A stretch of 64,000 bases of DNA from contig NZ_JAUJZH010000001.1 in the NCBI RefSeq assembly GCF_030486595.1, positions 248,001 through 312,000 of the forward strand, read 5' to 3'. Each line of letters starts with the position of its first letter. Positions within the stretch are counted from its first letter, which is position 1. Source of the DNA: Variovorax ginsengisoli. GTDB lineage: Bacteria > Pseudomonadota > Gammaproteobacteria > Burkholderiales > Burkholderiaceae_C. The position numbers and the translations under genes were made by a program. Of the stretch, positions 50,779 to 61,478 are shown in pieces. Under the pieces are notes generated by a model that was not told the DNA's origin, made no database searches, and saw only the letters and a list, made by a program, of their open reading frames with translations.

Positions 50779-50975
50779 CGCGCCATTGTGGCCCCGGCCG
50801 GCCCCGCCCGCATCGCAAGACGTAGATGACGAAGTCGCAAGGCGTTGAGCGGTCATGGGCGGGCGAAAGGAAGGGTTTTCCCTTATTTCTGCCGACGCTC
50901 CCGGGCTCGCGGGCGGGGCCGACCGAAGCGCAGCACCCTTTGGGGGACAATTGGCGCTTTGCTTACCGCTTTTTC

Positions 50976-52139
<1,164 letters not shown>

Positions 52140-52152
52140 ACCCGGCTCCCGT

Positions 52153-52950
52153 TCAGGATTGCGCCGAGTCGGCGCTTTCCTCTGGCGGCTTGCTGAACCT
52201 GGTGAAGTAACGGGCGCCGAGGATGCCGACCTCGTACAGCAGACACATCGGAATCGCCAGTGCGAGCTGCGAGACGACGTCGGGCGGCGTCAGCACCGCG
52301 GCCACCACGAAGGCCAGCACGATGAAATAGCCGCGGAACGAACGCAGCTTCTCGATCGTGACGAGCTCGAAGCGGACCAGCAGCATCACCACGATCGGCA
52401 CCTGGAAGGCGACCCCGAAGGCGATGTAGAGCGACAGGATCGCCTCCACGTAGGACGAAATGTCGGGCGTCGCGTTGACCGAGGGCGGCGTGAACTTCTG
52501 GATGAAGCCGAACATCTTGTCCAGCACGAAGAACTGCACGAAGGCGATGCCGCCGTAGGCCAGCAGGCTGCCGAAGAAGATCAGCGGCAACGCGAACTTC
52601 TTTTCGTGGCTGTAGAGGCCGGGCGCCACGAACATCCAGGCCTGGTACATGAGCCACGGCAGCGCCAACAGCACGGCCGTCATCGCCAGCACCTTGAGCG
52701 GCACGAAGAACGGCGAGAAGACGCCGATGGCGATCAGCTTGGCATCCGGCGGCATGTGGGCGCGGATCGGCACCGCGATCATGTCGATCAGCCCGGCCGG
52801 CCCGGGCCAGATGGCCAGCAGCACACCGGCCACTACCAGGCCGTAGACGCAATAGAGCAGGCGATCCCGCAGCTCCATCAGGTGCTGGACGAAAGGCTGC
52901 TCGGTGCCGGCCAGTTCGTCTTCTTTGTTCTTGTCTGTGGAATCGGCCAT
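52153..52950 (-). CDS. tatC: Sec-independent protein translocase TatC
   Basis: Polytopic core of the twin-arginine translocase, which binds the signal peptide. It has 265 residues with six membrane segments. The conserved motif FVQHLMELRDRLLYC near the start is the TatC hallmark (HLxELRxRL), and LSLYIAFGVAFQVPIV and PPDVVSQLALAIPMCLLYEVGI are conserved. It is the third gene in tatA-tatB-tatC. The substrates likely include the petA Rieske protein. Confidence 0.97.
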   Translation of the reverse strand: MADSTDKNKEDELAGTEQPFVQHLMELRDRLLYCVYGLVVAGVLLAIWPGPAGLIDMIAVPIRAHMPPDAKLIAIGVFSPFFVPLKVLAMTAVLLALPWLMYQAWMFVAPGLYSHEKKFALPLIFFGSLLAYGGIAFVQFFVLDKMFGFIQKFTPPSVNATPDISSYVEAILSLYIAFGVAFQVPIVVMLLVRFELVTIEKLRSFRGYFIVLAFVVAAVLTPPDVVSQLALAIPMCLLYEVGILGARYFTRFSKPPEESADSAQS

Positions 52951-53010
52951 GTGGGGACGCTGCGTTCAGAAATCGGCGCGCGCTGTGCGCCGCCCTTCGC
53001 TTGCTTGCGC

Positions 53011-53469
53011 CTAATTGATTTTGTGAGGGCGGTAGCGGGCGACGCGCGCCGCGCCCGAGAGCGCCTTGGTGCGCACGCCGTTGCGCGCCTTGTACCACTG
53101 CGGGGTGGCGCCCTGCTTCAGGCGCCAGTTCTTGCGTGGGTGCTTGTACTCGGGATAGGCGGGCGTGGTGTCCGACAGCGCGGACAAGGTCTGACCGCTT
53201 TCCGAGAACTGCTTCTCGAAGTCGCTGGCGCCGGACTGGATGCTCTGCTCGACATCGCGCGCAGCCTCCTGCACGGTGTCTTTCATCTTTCGCAGTTCGT
53301 CGAGGTCCATCGACCTATTGACCTCGGCCTTGACGTCGTTGACGTAGCGCTGCGCCTTGCCGAGCAGGGTGCCGACGGTGCGCGCCACGCGCGGCAGCTT
53401 CTCCGGCCCGATGACGATCAGCGCCACGGCGCCGATCAGGGCCAGTTTCGAGATGCCGAGATCGATCAC
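53011..53469 (-). CDS. tatB: Sec-independent protein translocase TatB
   Basis: Single-anchor subunit that forms the signal-peptide receptor with TatC. It has 152 residues. The GTG start gives [30 protein letters not shown], the family-standard transmembrane helix and amphipathic helix. A coiled-coil-like region (residues ~60-105) and a basic C-terminus follow. It begins 13 nt after tatA and is followed by a 60-nt gap before tatC. An in-frame extension upstream would overlap tatA and is unlikely. Confidence 0.95.
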   Translation of the reverse strand: MIDLGISKLALIGAVALIVIGPEKLPRVARTVGTLLGKAQRYVNDVKAEVNRSMDLDELRKMKDTVQEAARDVEQSIQSGASDFEKQFSESGQTLSALSDTTPAYPEYKHPRKNWRLKQGATPQWYKARNGVRTKALSGAARVARYRPHKIN

Positions 53470-53482
53470 GGAACGGTCTGGC

Positions 53483-53725
53483 TCAGGACTTCTGACGCGC
53501 TTCGACGTCGATCGTGGTCTTGTCGGTGGTGCTGTTGCCACTCACCTGGGCGTTCGGGCCGGCGGCGGTCGGGGCATCGGTGCTCGCGCCGTCCTTCATG
53601 CCGTCTTTGAAGCCCTTCACGGCGCCACCGAGGTCGGACCCCATGTTGCGCAACTTCTTGGTGCCGAAGATCATCACGACGACGAGCAGCACGATCAGCC
53701 AGTGCCAGATGGAAAGTGAACCCAT
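53483..53725 (-). CDS. tatA: Sec-independent protein translocase TatA
   Basis: Pore-forming component of Tat export. It has 80 residues. The N-terminal helix [42 protein letters not shown] contains the FGxxKL motif at the hinge and the amphipathic helix. The C-terminal tail is charged and low-complexity. It is upstream of tatB by 13 nt and downstream of the HIT gene by 65 nt. Confidence 0.97.
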   Translation of the reverse strand: MGSLSIWHWLIVLLVVVMIFGTKKLRNMGSDLGGAVKGFKDGMKDGASTDAPTAAGPNAQVSGNSTTDKTTIDVEARQKS

Positions 53726-53790
53726 GGATTACTCCTGAAGAATGTGTCGCATTTTAGTCGGCGCCGAATGACCGGCCGAAAGGATGGCTT

Positions 53791-54150
53791 TCAGCCACGA
53801 AGCCAGGGCCGCGGGCCACCCATGACGTGCACATGGAGATGGTGAACCTCCTGCCCGCCCTCGGTGCCGGTATTGACCACGATGCGGAATCCACCCTCGG
53901 GATACGGCCGGCAACCCTGCTCGACCGCCAGCTTGGGCGCCAGGGTCATGATCCGGCCCAGCAGGCCCGCGTCGTCGGCCGTGACCTGGGCCATCGACGG
54001 GATGTGGCGCTTCGGGACGATCATGAAATGTATCGGCGCCCAGGGCGCGATGTCGTGGAAGACGAACAACTCGTCGTCCTCGTAGACCTTGCGCGAGGGA
54101 ATCTTGCCTTCGATGATTTTGCAGAAGATGCAGTTCGGGTCAGATGACAT
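53791..54150 (-). CDS. Histidine triad nucleotide-binding protein (HinT-like)
   Basis: A 119-residue HIT-family protein. The triad is HHLHVHVM near residue 105, and the family start CIFCKIIEGKIPSRKVYEDD is clear. It is of the HinT type (nucleoside phosphoramidase). Its start overlaps the 3' end of the DUF4870 gene by 11 nt on the same strand, and it precedes tatA. The order hisE-DUF4870-HIT-tatABC is conserved in Comamonadaceae. The protein differs from the HIT protein at 0.6-1.0 kb. Confidence 0.94.
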   Translation of the reverse strand: MSSDPNCIFCKIIEGKIPSRKVYEDDELFVFHDIAPWAPIHFMIVPKRHIPSMAQVTADDAGLLGRIMTLAPKLAVEQGCRPYPEGGFRIVVNTGTEGGQEVHHLHVHVMGGPRPWLRG

Positions 54151-54529
54151 TGCTGGTATCCATGGGACGGCCCGCGTTCATGCGCACCATCCCCTTGACG
54201 ATGCGATAGAGGAACCAAAGCGAAATCAGTGCCCAGGCGATCCAGCCCGGCACCAGGAAAAGCAGCCACAGCCACGAGGTCAGAACGTACAGCACGCCGG
54301 CCCACAGCACCGAGCGGATGCGCCAGCTGAAGTGCGAGGCCTGCCAGGTGCCGGCCGCATCCTCTCGCTTGATCAGGTCGATCACCAGCGCGATCACCAG
54401 CAGGCCGATCGACGCCTGGGCGCCGGGCAGCACCGCGCCGACCGCCACCACCAGGTGCAGGATGTAGCTGACCCAGCCCCAGGTCTTGAGCGAGTCGTCG
54501 GGCTCGATGGTCACGATGTCGTTGGGCAT
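54140..54529 (-). CDS. DUF4870 family small membrane protein
   Basis: A 129-residue protein with about three membrane segments (WGWVSYILHLVVAVGAVLPG, SIGLLVIALVIDLI and VLYVLTSWLWLLFLVPGWIAWALISLWFLY). It matches the DUF4870 pattern, a small membrane protein of unknown role, and carries a Glu/Asp-rich N-terminus (VTIEPDDSL). It sits 14 nt after hisE and overlaps the HIT gene. The position is conserved in related genomes but the function is unknown. Confidence 0.85.
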   Translation of the reverse strand: MPNDIVTIEPDDSLKTWGWVSYILHLVVAVGAVLPGAQASIGLLVIALVIDLIKREDAAGTWQASHFSWRIRSVLWAGVLYVLTSWLWLLFLVPGWIAWALISLWFLYRIVKGMVRMNAGRPMDTSNVI

Positions 54530-54543
54530 GGCGTGCGCTCCTT

Positions 54544-54927
54544 TCAGTCGTTGGAAGCTTCGCGATCCTGCGCCTTGCGCAGGGCCTTTTCCTCGATGCC
54601 GCTGGTGCCCTCGCGACGCTCGAGTTCGGCCACCACGTCGGCGGGCGAAAAACCGTAGTGCGCGAGCGCCACCATGCTGTGGAACCAGAGATCGGCCACT
54701 TCGTTCACCACCTTCGCGCGGTCGCCGCCGTGGTCAGCATCCTTGGCCGCCATCACGACCTCGGTGGCCTCCTCGCCGATCTTCTTGAGGAAGGCATCCG
54801 GGCCGCGCTGCAGCAGGCGGGCGACATAGCTCTTGTCAGGGTCGCCGCCGCGCGACGGCAGGCGGCTTTCGATCACGGCCGCCAGGCGCGCCAGGGCGTC
54901 TTCGGCGTTGCGGGGTTCGGTGCTCAT
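54544..54927 (-). CDS. hisE: Phosphoribosyl-ATP pyrophosphatase
   Basis: Second step of histidine synthesis: PR-ATP to PR-AMP. It has 127 residues, a monofunctional HisE. The MazG-like core reads [30 protein letters not shown] and the metal-binding E-x-x-D motif is in [20 protein letters not shown]. Its start overlaps the stop of hisI (ATGA). It is the last his gene of this cluster, before DUF4870. Confidence 0.96.
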   Translation of the reverse strand: MSTEPRNAEDALARLAAVIESRLPSRGGDPDKSYVARLLQRGPDAFLKKIGEEATEVVMAAKDADHGGDRAKVVNEVADLWFHSMVALAHYGFSPADVVAELERREGTSGIEEKALRKAQDREASND

Positions 54928-55325
54928 CTTGGGGACGATGTGTAGATCGAGGCCGGGTCTTTCAAGACCGGCTCGGTCGCGACCCACTGGCCGTTCTGGT
55001 ATTTGCTGAAGAAGCAGCTGTGGCGGCCGGTGTGGCAGGCAATGCCGGGCTCGTGGCCCTGCTGCGTGACCTTGAGCAGCACCACGTCGTTGTCGCAGTC
55101 GATCCGGATCTCGTGCACGGTCTGGACGTGGCCGGATTCCTCGCCCTTGAACCAGAGCTTCTGGCGGGAACGGCTGAAGTACACGGCGCGGCCGAGTTCC
55201 GCCGTCCTGGCCAGCGCCTCGCGGTCCATCCACGCGAACATCAGCACGTCGTTGCTGCCCTGTTCCTGCGCGATCACCGGCACCAGGCCGTTCGCGTCCC
55301 ATTTCACTTCGTCGAGCCAGTTCAT
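54924..55325 (-). CDS. hisI: Phosphoribosyl-AMP cyclohydrolase
   Basis: Third step of histidine synthesis. It has 133 residues, a monofunctional HisI. Conserved zinc and metal ligands are in [23 protein letters not shown] (the CxxGxxxC-type cysteines) and the N-terminal [13 protein letters not shown] segment. The start MNWLDEVKW is typical. hisI and hisE are separate genes here, as in other Comamonadaceae. It lies 16 nt after hisF. Confidence 0.96.
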   Translation of the reverse strand: MNWLDEVKWDANGLVPVIAQEQGSNDVLMFAWMDREALARTAELGRAVYFSRSRQKLWFKGEESGHVQTVHEIRIDCDNDVVLLKVTQQGHEPGIACHTGRHSCFFSKYQNGQWVATEPVLKDPASIYTSSPR

Positions 55326-55341
55326 AGCGGGCTATTGTCGG

Positions 55342-56121
55342 TCACAGACGCACCGGGATGCCGCGCGCGGCCATCTGCCGCTTCGCTTCGCCGACGGTGA
55401 ACTCCCCATAGTGGAAGATGCTCGCCGCAAGCACGGCGTCGGCGCCGCCGGTCTGGATGCCGTCGGCCAGGTGCTCCAGGCTGCCGACACCGCCCGAGGC
55501 GATCACCGGCACGCTCACGGCGTCGCTCACGGCCCGCGTCAGTTCGAGGTCGAAACCGCTTTTCGTGCCGTCGCGGTCCATGCTGGTCAGGAGGATCTCG
55601 CCGGCGCCGCGGCGCGCCATCTCGACCGCCCACTGCACGGCGTCGAGGCCGGTGTTCTTGCGCCCGCCATGGCTGTAGACGTCCCAGCCCGGGCCGCGCG
55701 TGGCGGCGTCCTCGGGCGAGCGCCGCTTGGCGTCGATCGCCACCACGATGCACTGGGCGCCGTACTTCTGCGAGGCGTCCTCGATCACCTGGGGATCGGC
55801 GATCGCGGCCGAATTGAAGCTGGTCTTGTCGGCCCCGGCGTTGAGCAGCCGGCGCACGTCGGCCACGGTGCGCACGCCGCCGCCGACGGTCAGCGGGATG
55901 AAGACCTGGGAGGCCACCGCCTCGATGATCGGCAGGATCAGGTCGCGGCCGTCGCTGGTGGCGGTGATGTCCAGGAAGGTGAGCTCGTCGGCGCCCTGTG
56001 CGTTGTAGCGGGCCGCGATCTCGACCGGGTCGCCGGCGTCGCGCAGTTCGACGAAGTTGACGCCCTTGACGACGCGGCCGCCGGTGACGTCGAGACAGGG
56101 AATGATGCGTTTGGCAAGCAT
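55342..56121 (-). CDS. hisF: Imidazole glycerol phosphate synthase, cyclase subunit HisF
   Basis: Cyclase subunit that, with HisH, makes imidazole glycerol phosphate and AICAR. It has 259 residues. The barrel start is [20 protein letters not shown], with catalytic Asp in CLDV (Asp11) and Asp130 in [18 protein letters not shown] context. The C-terminal [19 protein letters not shown] is conserved. It is transcribed downstream of the mutarotase gene (25 nt apart), not next to hisA as usual. Confidence 0.97.
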   Translation of the reverse strand: MLAKRIIPCLDVTGGRVVKGVNFVELRDAGDPVEIAARYNAQGADELTFLDITATSDGRDLILPIIEAVASQVFIPLTVGGGVRTVADVRRLLNAGADKTSFNSAAIADPQVIEDASQKYGAQCIVVAIDAKRRSPEDAATRGPGWDVYSHGGRKNTGLDAVQWAVEMARRGAGEILLTSMDRDGTKSGFDLELTRAVSDAVSVPVIASGGVGSLEHLADGIQTGGADAVLAASIFHYGEFTVGEAKRQMAARGIPVRL

Positions 56122-56146
56122 GGTGTGAGGTTCAGGCGAAGGAGGT

Positions 56147-56986
56147 TCAGGCGACCCTGAGCTGTTGCCAGCCCTGCCACTGTGCGCCGGGCGCCAGCAG
56201 CACGGGTTCGTCGATGCGGGCGGCCTCGACGCAGAGCATGTGGCGCCAGCCGTCGTCGGGCAGGTCGTCGAGCTTGGCGGCGAGCAGCGGGCCCGGGTTC
56301 CAGACCACGGTCTCGGTGCAGCTCGCGCTTTGCGAGATCTCGAGTGTGCCCGAAGGCTGGACCAGCCGCAGCGGTCGGGCGGGCGCGGCGTAGACACTGT
56401 CGAATTCGCTGCCGAAGGCCAGCGCCGGCGCCATCTCGACATGGCGGTCGTCGCGCACCGCATCCCAGCGGTTGGCGCCCTGCAGGCCCTCGAGCCGGAC
56501 CTCGGTGGCCTCGTCGACCCGCAGGTAGCTGTGGAGCGCCGCCGCGAAGGACCAGGGTTCGCCGCCCATGTTGTCGATCGCCAGGGCGACGCGCAGCGAA
56601 CGCGCGGCCAGGGTGACGGCCAGACGGGCCCGGAACGCGTGCGGCCAGAGCGCCCGCGTGGCGGCGCCGTCGCGCAAGGCCAGCACGACGGTGTCGCGTC
56701 GGTCGTCGGCCTGCGGCTCGGCCGTCCACGGCAGGGTGCGGGCAAAGCCGTGCTTGGGCAGCGGGCCGCGCATGTTGAACTGCGGCCAGCAGACCGGGAT
56801 GCCGCCGCGGATCGGGCTCTGGCCGTCGAAGCGGGCGTCGGGGCTCAGGTAGAGCCGCTCGACGCCATCGGCCGTGGTCCACGACAACACATGAGCGCCG
56901 TGCAGCGCTACAGTGCAACTGTCGCCGCCGGGCAGCGCCAGCCGCACGGCCGGCTGGCCACGAAAGACGAGGGCTTGGAGGGTCAT
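56147..56986 (-). CDS. D-hexose-6-phosphate mutarotase (YeaD-like)
   Basis: A 279-residue aldose-1-epimerase-like enzyme of the D-hexose-6-phosphate mutarotase type. It interconverts alpha and beta anomers of hexose 6-phosphates. Conserved residues lie in [28 protein letters not shown] and the HSYLRVDEA region with catalytic His and Glu. It lies in the hisA-hisF interval on the his strand, 25 nt upstream of hisF and 89 nt from the divergent symporter. It has no obvious link to histidine synthesis. Confidence 0.85.
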   Translation of the reverse strand: MTLQALVFRGQPAVRLALPGGDSCTVALHGAHVLSWTTADGVERLYLSPDARFDGQSPIRGGIPVCWPQFNMRGPLPKHGFARTLPWTAEPQADDRRDTVVLALRDGAATRALWPHAFRARLAVTLAARSLRVALAIDNMGGEPWSFAAALHSYLRVDEATEVRLEGLQGANRWDAVRDDRHVEMAPALAFGSEFDSVYAAPARPLRLVQPSGTLEISQSASCTETVVWNPGPLLAAKLDDLPDDGWRHMLCVEAARIDEPVLLAPGAQWQGWQQLRVA

Positions 56987-57075
56987 GGCCCGATTCTAGG
57001 TTTGGCCGGCGGTTGCGGTTGGGCACCGGCGACACGGATCTCGCTTCAGAACAACTCGCAACGAGGAGCGCCTCC

Positions 57076-58383
57076 ATGAGAAGGAAACTGCCGCCGGCCG
57101 TCTGGATCCTGATCGCGATGCTGATCGGGATCGCCATTGGCTACATGGTCTTCGTCAACTTCCCGAACAAGAAGACAGCCGGCGAGATCGCCGGCTACAT
57201 CTCGATCATGTCGGACGTGTTCCTGCGCCTGATCAAGATGCTGATCGGGCCGCTGGTGTTCTCCACTCTGGTGGTCGGCATCGCCCACATGGGCGACGCG
57301 GCCGCCGTCGGACGGGTTTTCGGCAAGGCGTTGGGCTGGTTCATCACCGCCTCGCTGGTCTCGCTGCTGCTGGGCCTCCTGATGGCCAATGTGCTGCAGC
57401 CGGGCCACGACCTCGGGCTGCCGCTGCCCGAGATCGGGTCGTCCGCCAACCTCGCCACCTCCAAGTTCACGCTCAAGGATTTCGTCGGCCACGTGGTGCC
57501 GAAGTCCTTCGTCGAGGCCATGGCGAACAACGAGATCCTGCAGATCGTGGTGTTTTCGATGTTCTTCGGCGTCGCGCTGGCCTCGCTCGGCGAGAAGGCC
57601 CGCACGCTGGTCAACGCGATCGAGGAGCTGTCCCACGCCATGCTCAAGATCACCGGCTACGTGATGAAGCTGGCGCCGCTGGCGGTGCTGGCCGCCATGG
57701 CGGCCACCGTGGCGGTCAACGGCCTGGGCATCCTGCTCAAGTTCGCGGTCTTCATGGGCGGCTTCTACCTGAGCCTGTTCATCCTGTGGGGGCTGCTGGC
57801 CTTGGCCGGGTTCTTCTTCCTCGGGCCGCGCATCGTGACGCTGCTGAAGCTGATCCGGGAGCCGTTCCTGCTCTCGTTCGCCACCGCCAGCTCGGAAGCG
57901 GCCTACCCCAAGATCCTGATCGCACTCGACCGCTTCGGCGTCAAGCGCAAGATATCCAGCTTCGTGATGCCGATGGGCTATTCGTTCAACCTCGACGGCT
58001 CGATGATGTACTGCACCTTCGCGGTGCTGTTCATCGCCCAGGCCTACGACATCCCGCTGTCGCTCGGCACCCAGCTCACGATGCTGCTGATTCTCATGCT
58101 GACGTCGAAGGGCATGGCCGGCGTGCCGCGCGCCTCGCTGGTCGTGATCGCCGCGACCCTGAACCAGTTCAACATCCCCGAAGCCGGGCTGCTGCTGATC
58201 CTCGGCGTCGACACCTTCCTGGACATGGGCCGGTCGGCCACCAACGCGGTGGGCAATTCGATCGCCACGGCGGTGGTCGCCAAATGGGAGGGCGAACTGC
58301 TCTCCGAAAGCGACGCCGCGGCCAATGCGCGGGCGATGGACATCGAAAGCGCCGCCACGCTCGCCCATCCGGTGCATGCCTGA
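57076..58383 (+). CDS. Dicarboxylate/amino acid:cation symporter (GltP/DctA family)
   Basis: A 435-residue secondary transporter of the DAACS family, taking up dicarboxylates or acidic amino acids with Na+ or H+. The N-terminus AVWILIAMLIGIAIGYMVFVNFP, the HP1-like serine-rich segment (SFATASSEAAYPKI) and the conserved MPMGYSFNLDGSMMY and DTFLDMGRSATNAVGNS motifs are present. The start ATG follows AGGAG. It is immediately upstream of an amino-acid binding protein on the opposite strand to the his genes. The exact substrate cannot be read. Confidence 0.92.
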   Translation: MRRKLPPAVWILIAMLIGIAIGYMVFVNFPNKKTAGEIAGYISIMSDVFLRLIKMLIGPLVFSTLVVGIAHMGDAAAVGRVFGKALGWFITASLVSLLLGLLMANVLQPGHDLGLPLPEIGSSANLATSKFTLKDFVGHVVPKSFVEAMANNEILQIVVFSMFFGVALASLGEKARTLVNAIEELSHAMLKITGYVMKLAPLAVLAAMAATVAVNGLGILLKFAVFMGGFYLSLFILWGLLALAGFFFLGPRIVTLLKLIREPFLLSFATASSEAAYPKILIALDRFGVKRKISSFVMPMGYSFNLDGSMMYCTFAVLFIAQAYDIPLSLGTQLTMLLILMLTSKGMAGVPRASLVVIAATLNQFNIPEAGLLLILGVDTFLDMGRSATNAVGNSIATAVVAKWEGELLSESDAAANARAMDIESAATLAHPVHA

Positions 58384-58392
58384 GGCCCCGAA

Positions 58393-59331
58393 ATGAGCGC
58401 CGTACGGACCCTGGCGACCACCGCCGTGCTGCTGGGCGCACTGCTGGGCCTGGCGCCGGCCGCGTTCGCCCAGTCCGATCCGACGCCGGCGACGCCGGTC
58501 GCGCTCAGCGGCACGCTGGCCAAGGTGCGGGCGGCCGGGGCGGTCGTGATCGGCTACCGCGAATCCTCGGTGCCGTTTTCCTTCCTGTCGCCGCGCAAGG
58601 AGCCGATCGGCTACTCGATCGAGCTGTGCAAGGCGGTGGTCGAGGCGATGGGCGACGCGGTGCACAAGACGCTGGAGATCCGGTGGCTGCCGGTGACGGC
58701 CGAGACCCGCATCGATGCCGTGGCGAGCGGCCAGGTCGACCTCGAATGCGGCTCGACCACCAGCAACCTCGAGCGCCAGAAGCGGGTCGCCTTCTCGCCG
58801 ACGCTGTTCGTCTCGGGCACCCGGCTGCTGGTCAGGAAAGGCTCGCCGATCCAGTCCTTCCGCGACCTCGCCGGCAAGCCGGTGGCCGTGACCGCCGGGA
58901 CCACCAACGAGAAGACGATGCGCGATCTGTCGGCGCGCTTCAAGCTGGGCCTGGAGCTGGTCGTTTCGCGCGATCATGCCGAATCGTTCGCGCTCGTGAA
59001 GTCCGGCAAGGTGGAAGCCTTCGCAACCGACGAGGTGCTGCTGTATGGCCTGATCGCCCAGGACAGGGGCAGCGCCCAGGGCCCGACCGACTACCAGGTG
59101 GTCGGCGACTTCCTGTCCTATGACCCCTACGGCGTGATGTACCGCAAGGGCGATCCGGAGATGGCGAAGGTGGTCAACGACACCTTCCAGGTGCTGGCCG
59201 AGGACGGGGAGATCGAGCGCCAGTACAAGCGCTGGTTCCTGCGCAAGCTGCCCGGCGGCACCAGCCTCGACCTGCCGATGAGCCCACAGCTGGAGACGAT
59301 CATCCAGGCGATGGCCATCAAGGCCGAGTAG
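58393..59331 (+). CDS. Amino acid ABC transporter substrate-binding protein (GltI-like)
   Basis: A 312-residue periplasmic binding protein with a signal peptide (residues 1-26, cleaved after AFA). The SBP_bac_3 fold matches glutamate/aspartate-binding proteins: VIGYRESSVPFSFLSPRKEPIGYSIELC, ECGSTTSNLERQKRVAFSP, AVTAGTTNEKTM and DEVLLYGLIA. No ABC permease or ATPase gene is adjacent; it lies 9 nt after a DAACS symporter. The missing transporter partners may be elsewhere. It is convergent with hisA. Confidence 0.88.
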   Translation: MSAVRTLATTAVLLGALLGLAPAAFAQSDPTPATPVALSGTLAKVRAAGAVVIGYRESSVPFSFLSPRKEPIGYSIELCKAVVEAMGDAVHKTLEIRWLPVTAETRIDAVASGQVDLECGSTTSNLERQKRVAFSPTLFVSGTRLLVRKGSPIQSFRDLAGKPVAVTAGTTNEKTMRDLSARFKLGLELVVSRDHAESFALVKSGKVEAFATDEVLLYGLIAQDRGSAQGPTDYQVVGDFLSYDPYGVMYRKGDPEMAKVVNDTFQVLAEDGEIERQYKRWFLRKLPGGTSLDLPMSPQLETIIQAMAIKAE

Positions 59332-59349
59332 TCGGCCCGGACCTGAACC

Positions 59350-60090
59350 CTAGACCGCGAGTTCGTCGGCCCGGGCCTGGGCGGCGGCGAAGTCCAGGTC
59401 GCCCGAATAGATGGCCCGGCCGCAGATGACGCCTTCGATGCCGTCCGCCTCGACGGCGCACAGCTTGTCGATGTCGGCCATGTTCGAGAGCCCGCCCGAG
59501 GCGATCACCGGGATCGTCAGCGCCTGGGCCAGCCGCACGGTGGCATCGATGTTGATGCCCGACAGCATGCCGTCGCGGCCGATGTCCGTGTAGATGATCG
59601 ACTCGACGCCGTAGTCCTCGAATTTCTTGCCGAGGTCGGAAACCTCGTGCCCGGTCAGCTTGCTCCAGCCATCGGTGGCGACTTTGCCGTCCTTGGCGTC
59701 CAGGCCGACGATGATGTGGCCGCCGAAGGCGCTGCAGGCGTCCTTCAGGAAGCCCGGGTTCTTGACCGCGGCGGTGCCGATGATGACGTAGCGCAGGCCG
59801 TCGTCGATGTAGCGCTCGATGGTGTCCAGGTCGCGGATACCGCCGCCCAGCTGCACCGGGATCTCGTCGCCCACCGCCTTCAGGATCGCCTTGATCGCCG
59901 CATGGTTCTGGGGCTTGCCCGCGAAGGCGCCGTTCAGGTCGACCAGGTGGAGGCGGCGGGCACCGGCTTCGAGCCACTTGCGCGCCATCGCGGCCGGGTC
60001 TTCGCTGAAAGTGGTGGACTGGTCCATATCGCCTTGCTTGAGACGAACGCAGTGGCCATCCTTGAGGTCGATCGCAGGAATGAGGAGCAT
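59350..60090 (-). CDS. hisA: Phosphoribosylformimino-5-aminoimidazole carboxamide ribotide isomerase
   Basis: Fourth step of histidine synthesis, an Amadori-type isomerisation on a TIM barrel. It has 246 residues. The start is [20 protein letters not shown], with catalytic Asp8, and Asp129 near [14 protein letters not shown]. The conserved [16 protein letters not shown] and [15 protein letters not shown] are present. It is 99 nt after hisH on the same strand. Normally hisF follows closely, but here a symporter, SBP and mutarotase intervene. Confidence 0.97.
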   Translation of the reverse strand: MLLIPAIDLKDGHCVRLKQGDMDQSTTFSEDPAAMARKWLEAGARRLHLVDLNGAFAGKPQNHAAIKAILKAVGDEIPVQLGGGIRDLDTIERYIDDGLRYVIIGTAAVKNPGFLKDACSAFGGHIIVGLDAKDGKVATDGWSKLTGHEVSDLGKKFEDYGVESIIYTDIGRDGMLSGINIDATVRLAQALTIPVIASGGLSNMADIDKLCAVEADGIEGVICGRAIYSGDLDFAAAQARADELAV

Positions 60091-60189
60091 GGTGGTGCGG
60101 GATTGCGGACGGGGAAAAGCGCGATGGTACTCAGAACCCGGCGGGCCGCGGGCACAGGCCCGGGCCGAACGGTGGAGGCGTTCAATGCG

Positions 60190-60846
60190 TCAGGGGTTCC
60201 AGTGGAGGAAATTTCGATAGAGCTGCAACCCGTGGTCCGCACTCTTCTCCGGGTGGAACTGGGTAGCGAAAATATTATCGCGTGCGACGGCAGCGGTAAA
60301 GCGCTCGCCATAGTCGGCCTCCCCGGCGCTGTGCGCGGGATCGGCGGGCCGGGCATAGAAGCTGTGGACGAAATAGAAATAGCTCTGGTCGGGCACGCCG
60401 GCCCAGACCGGGTGAGGCCGGGTCTGGAAAACCTGGTTCCAGCCCATCTGCGGCACCTTGAAGCGGCTGCCGTCCGGCTGCAGCCGGCCTTCGAGCTCGA
60501 ACTTCCGGACCTGGCCCGGGATCAGGTCCAGGCCATCGGTCGGACCTTCGTCGCTGTGCGACAGCAGCATCTGCATGCCGACGCAGACGCCGAACAGCGG
60601 CTTGCTGGCGGCGGCCTCGAGCACCGAGTCGAGGAGGCCGGAGTCGGCCAGTTCGCGCATGCAGTCGGGCATGGCGCCCTGTCCCGGCAGCACCACGCGG
60701 GTGGCCCGGCGCACCACGTCGGGGTCGGAGGTGACGAACACCTCCACCCCGACCTGGTCGGCGGCGTGCTGCACGGCCTGCGACACCGAGCGCAGGTTGC
60801 CCATGCCGTAGTCGACCACGGCCACGGTGTTGTTTGCAGTCGACAC
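60190..60846 (-). CDS. hisH: Imidazole glycerol phosphate synthase, glutaminase subunit HisH
   Basis: Class I glutamine amidotransferase supplying ammonia to HisF. It has 218 residues. The nucleophile is Cys88 in [11 protein letters not shown], with His and Glu of the triad in [10 protein letters not shown]. The conserved start [14 protein letters not shown] follows a GTG start codon 2 nt after hisB. It precedes hisA by 99 nt, in which no terminator is visible. Confidence 0.96.
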   Translation of the reverse strand: MSTANNTVAVVDYGMGNLRSVSQAVQHAADQVGVEVFVTSDPDVVRRATRVVLPGQGAMPDCMRELADSGLLDSVLEAAASKPLFGVCVGMQMLLSHSDEGPTDGLDLIPGQVRKFELEGRLQPDGSRFKVPQMGWNQVFQTRPHPVWAGVPDQSYFYFVHSFYARPADPAHSAGEADYGERFTAAVARDNIFATQFHPEKSADHGLQLYRNFLHWNP

Positions 60847-60848
60847 GG

Positions 60849-61478
60849 TCAGAGGGAGCCCTTGGTCGAGGGAATGACGCCGGCCGAGCGCGGATCGAGC
60901 TCGAGCGCCGCCCGCAGCGCCCGCGCGAAGGCCTTGAACACGGTCTCGCACTGGTGGTGCGCGTTGACACCCTTGAGGTTGTCGATGTGCAGGGTCACGA
61001 AGGCGTGGTTGGCGAAGCCCTGGAAGAACTCGTAGGTCAGCTGGCTGTCGAAGGTGCCGATCATGCCGCTGGTGAAGGGCACGTCCATGACCAGGCCCGG
61101 GCGGCCCGAGAAATCGATCACGACACGGCTCAGCGCCTCGTCGAGCGGCACATACGCATGCCCGTAGCGGCGGATGCCCTTCTTGTCGCCGACCGCCTTG
61201 GCGACCGCCTGGCCCAGGGTGATGCCGACGTCCTCGACCGTGTGGTGGCCGTCGATGTGCAGGTCGCCCTGGCAGTCGATGTCGAGGTCGATCAGGCCAT
61301 GGCGGGCGATCTGGTCGAGCATGTGGTCGAAAAAGCCGATGCCGGTCGACAGTTTCGCGCGGCCGGTTCCGTCGAGGTCGAGCTTGACCGTGATCTTGGT
61401 CTCGGCCGTGTTGCGGGTGACGGACGCCGCGCGCGCGCCGGTGGCGATGACGGCTTCGGGTGCCAGTGGGGTGTTCAT
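60849..61478 (-). CDS. hisB: Imidazoleglycerol-phosphate dehydratase
   Basis: Sixth step of histidine synthesis. It has 209 residues: the monofunctional dehydratase without the phosphatase domain of the E. coli fusion. The manganese-binding histidines are in [24 protein letters not shown] and [15 protein letters not shown]. The start overlaps the stop of hisC (ATGA), and hisH follows 2 nt later. Histidinol-phosphatase activity must come from another gene. Confidence 0.97.
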   Translation of the reverse strand: MNTPLAPEAVIATGARAASVTRNTAETKITVKLDLDGTGRAKLSTGIGFFDHMLDQIARHGLIDLDIDCQGDLHIDGHHTVEDVGITLGQAVAKAVGDKKGIRRYGHAYVPLDEALSRVVIDFSGRPGLVMDVPFTSGMIGTFDSQLTYEFFQGFANHAFVTLHIDNLKGVNAHHQCETVFKAFARALRAALELDPRSAGVIPSTKGSL

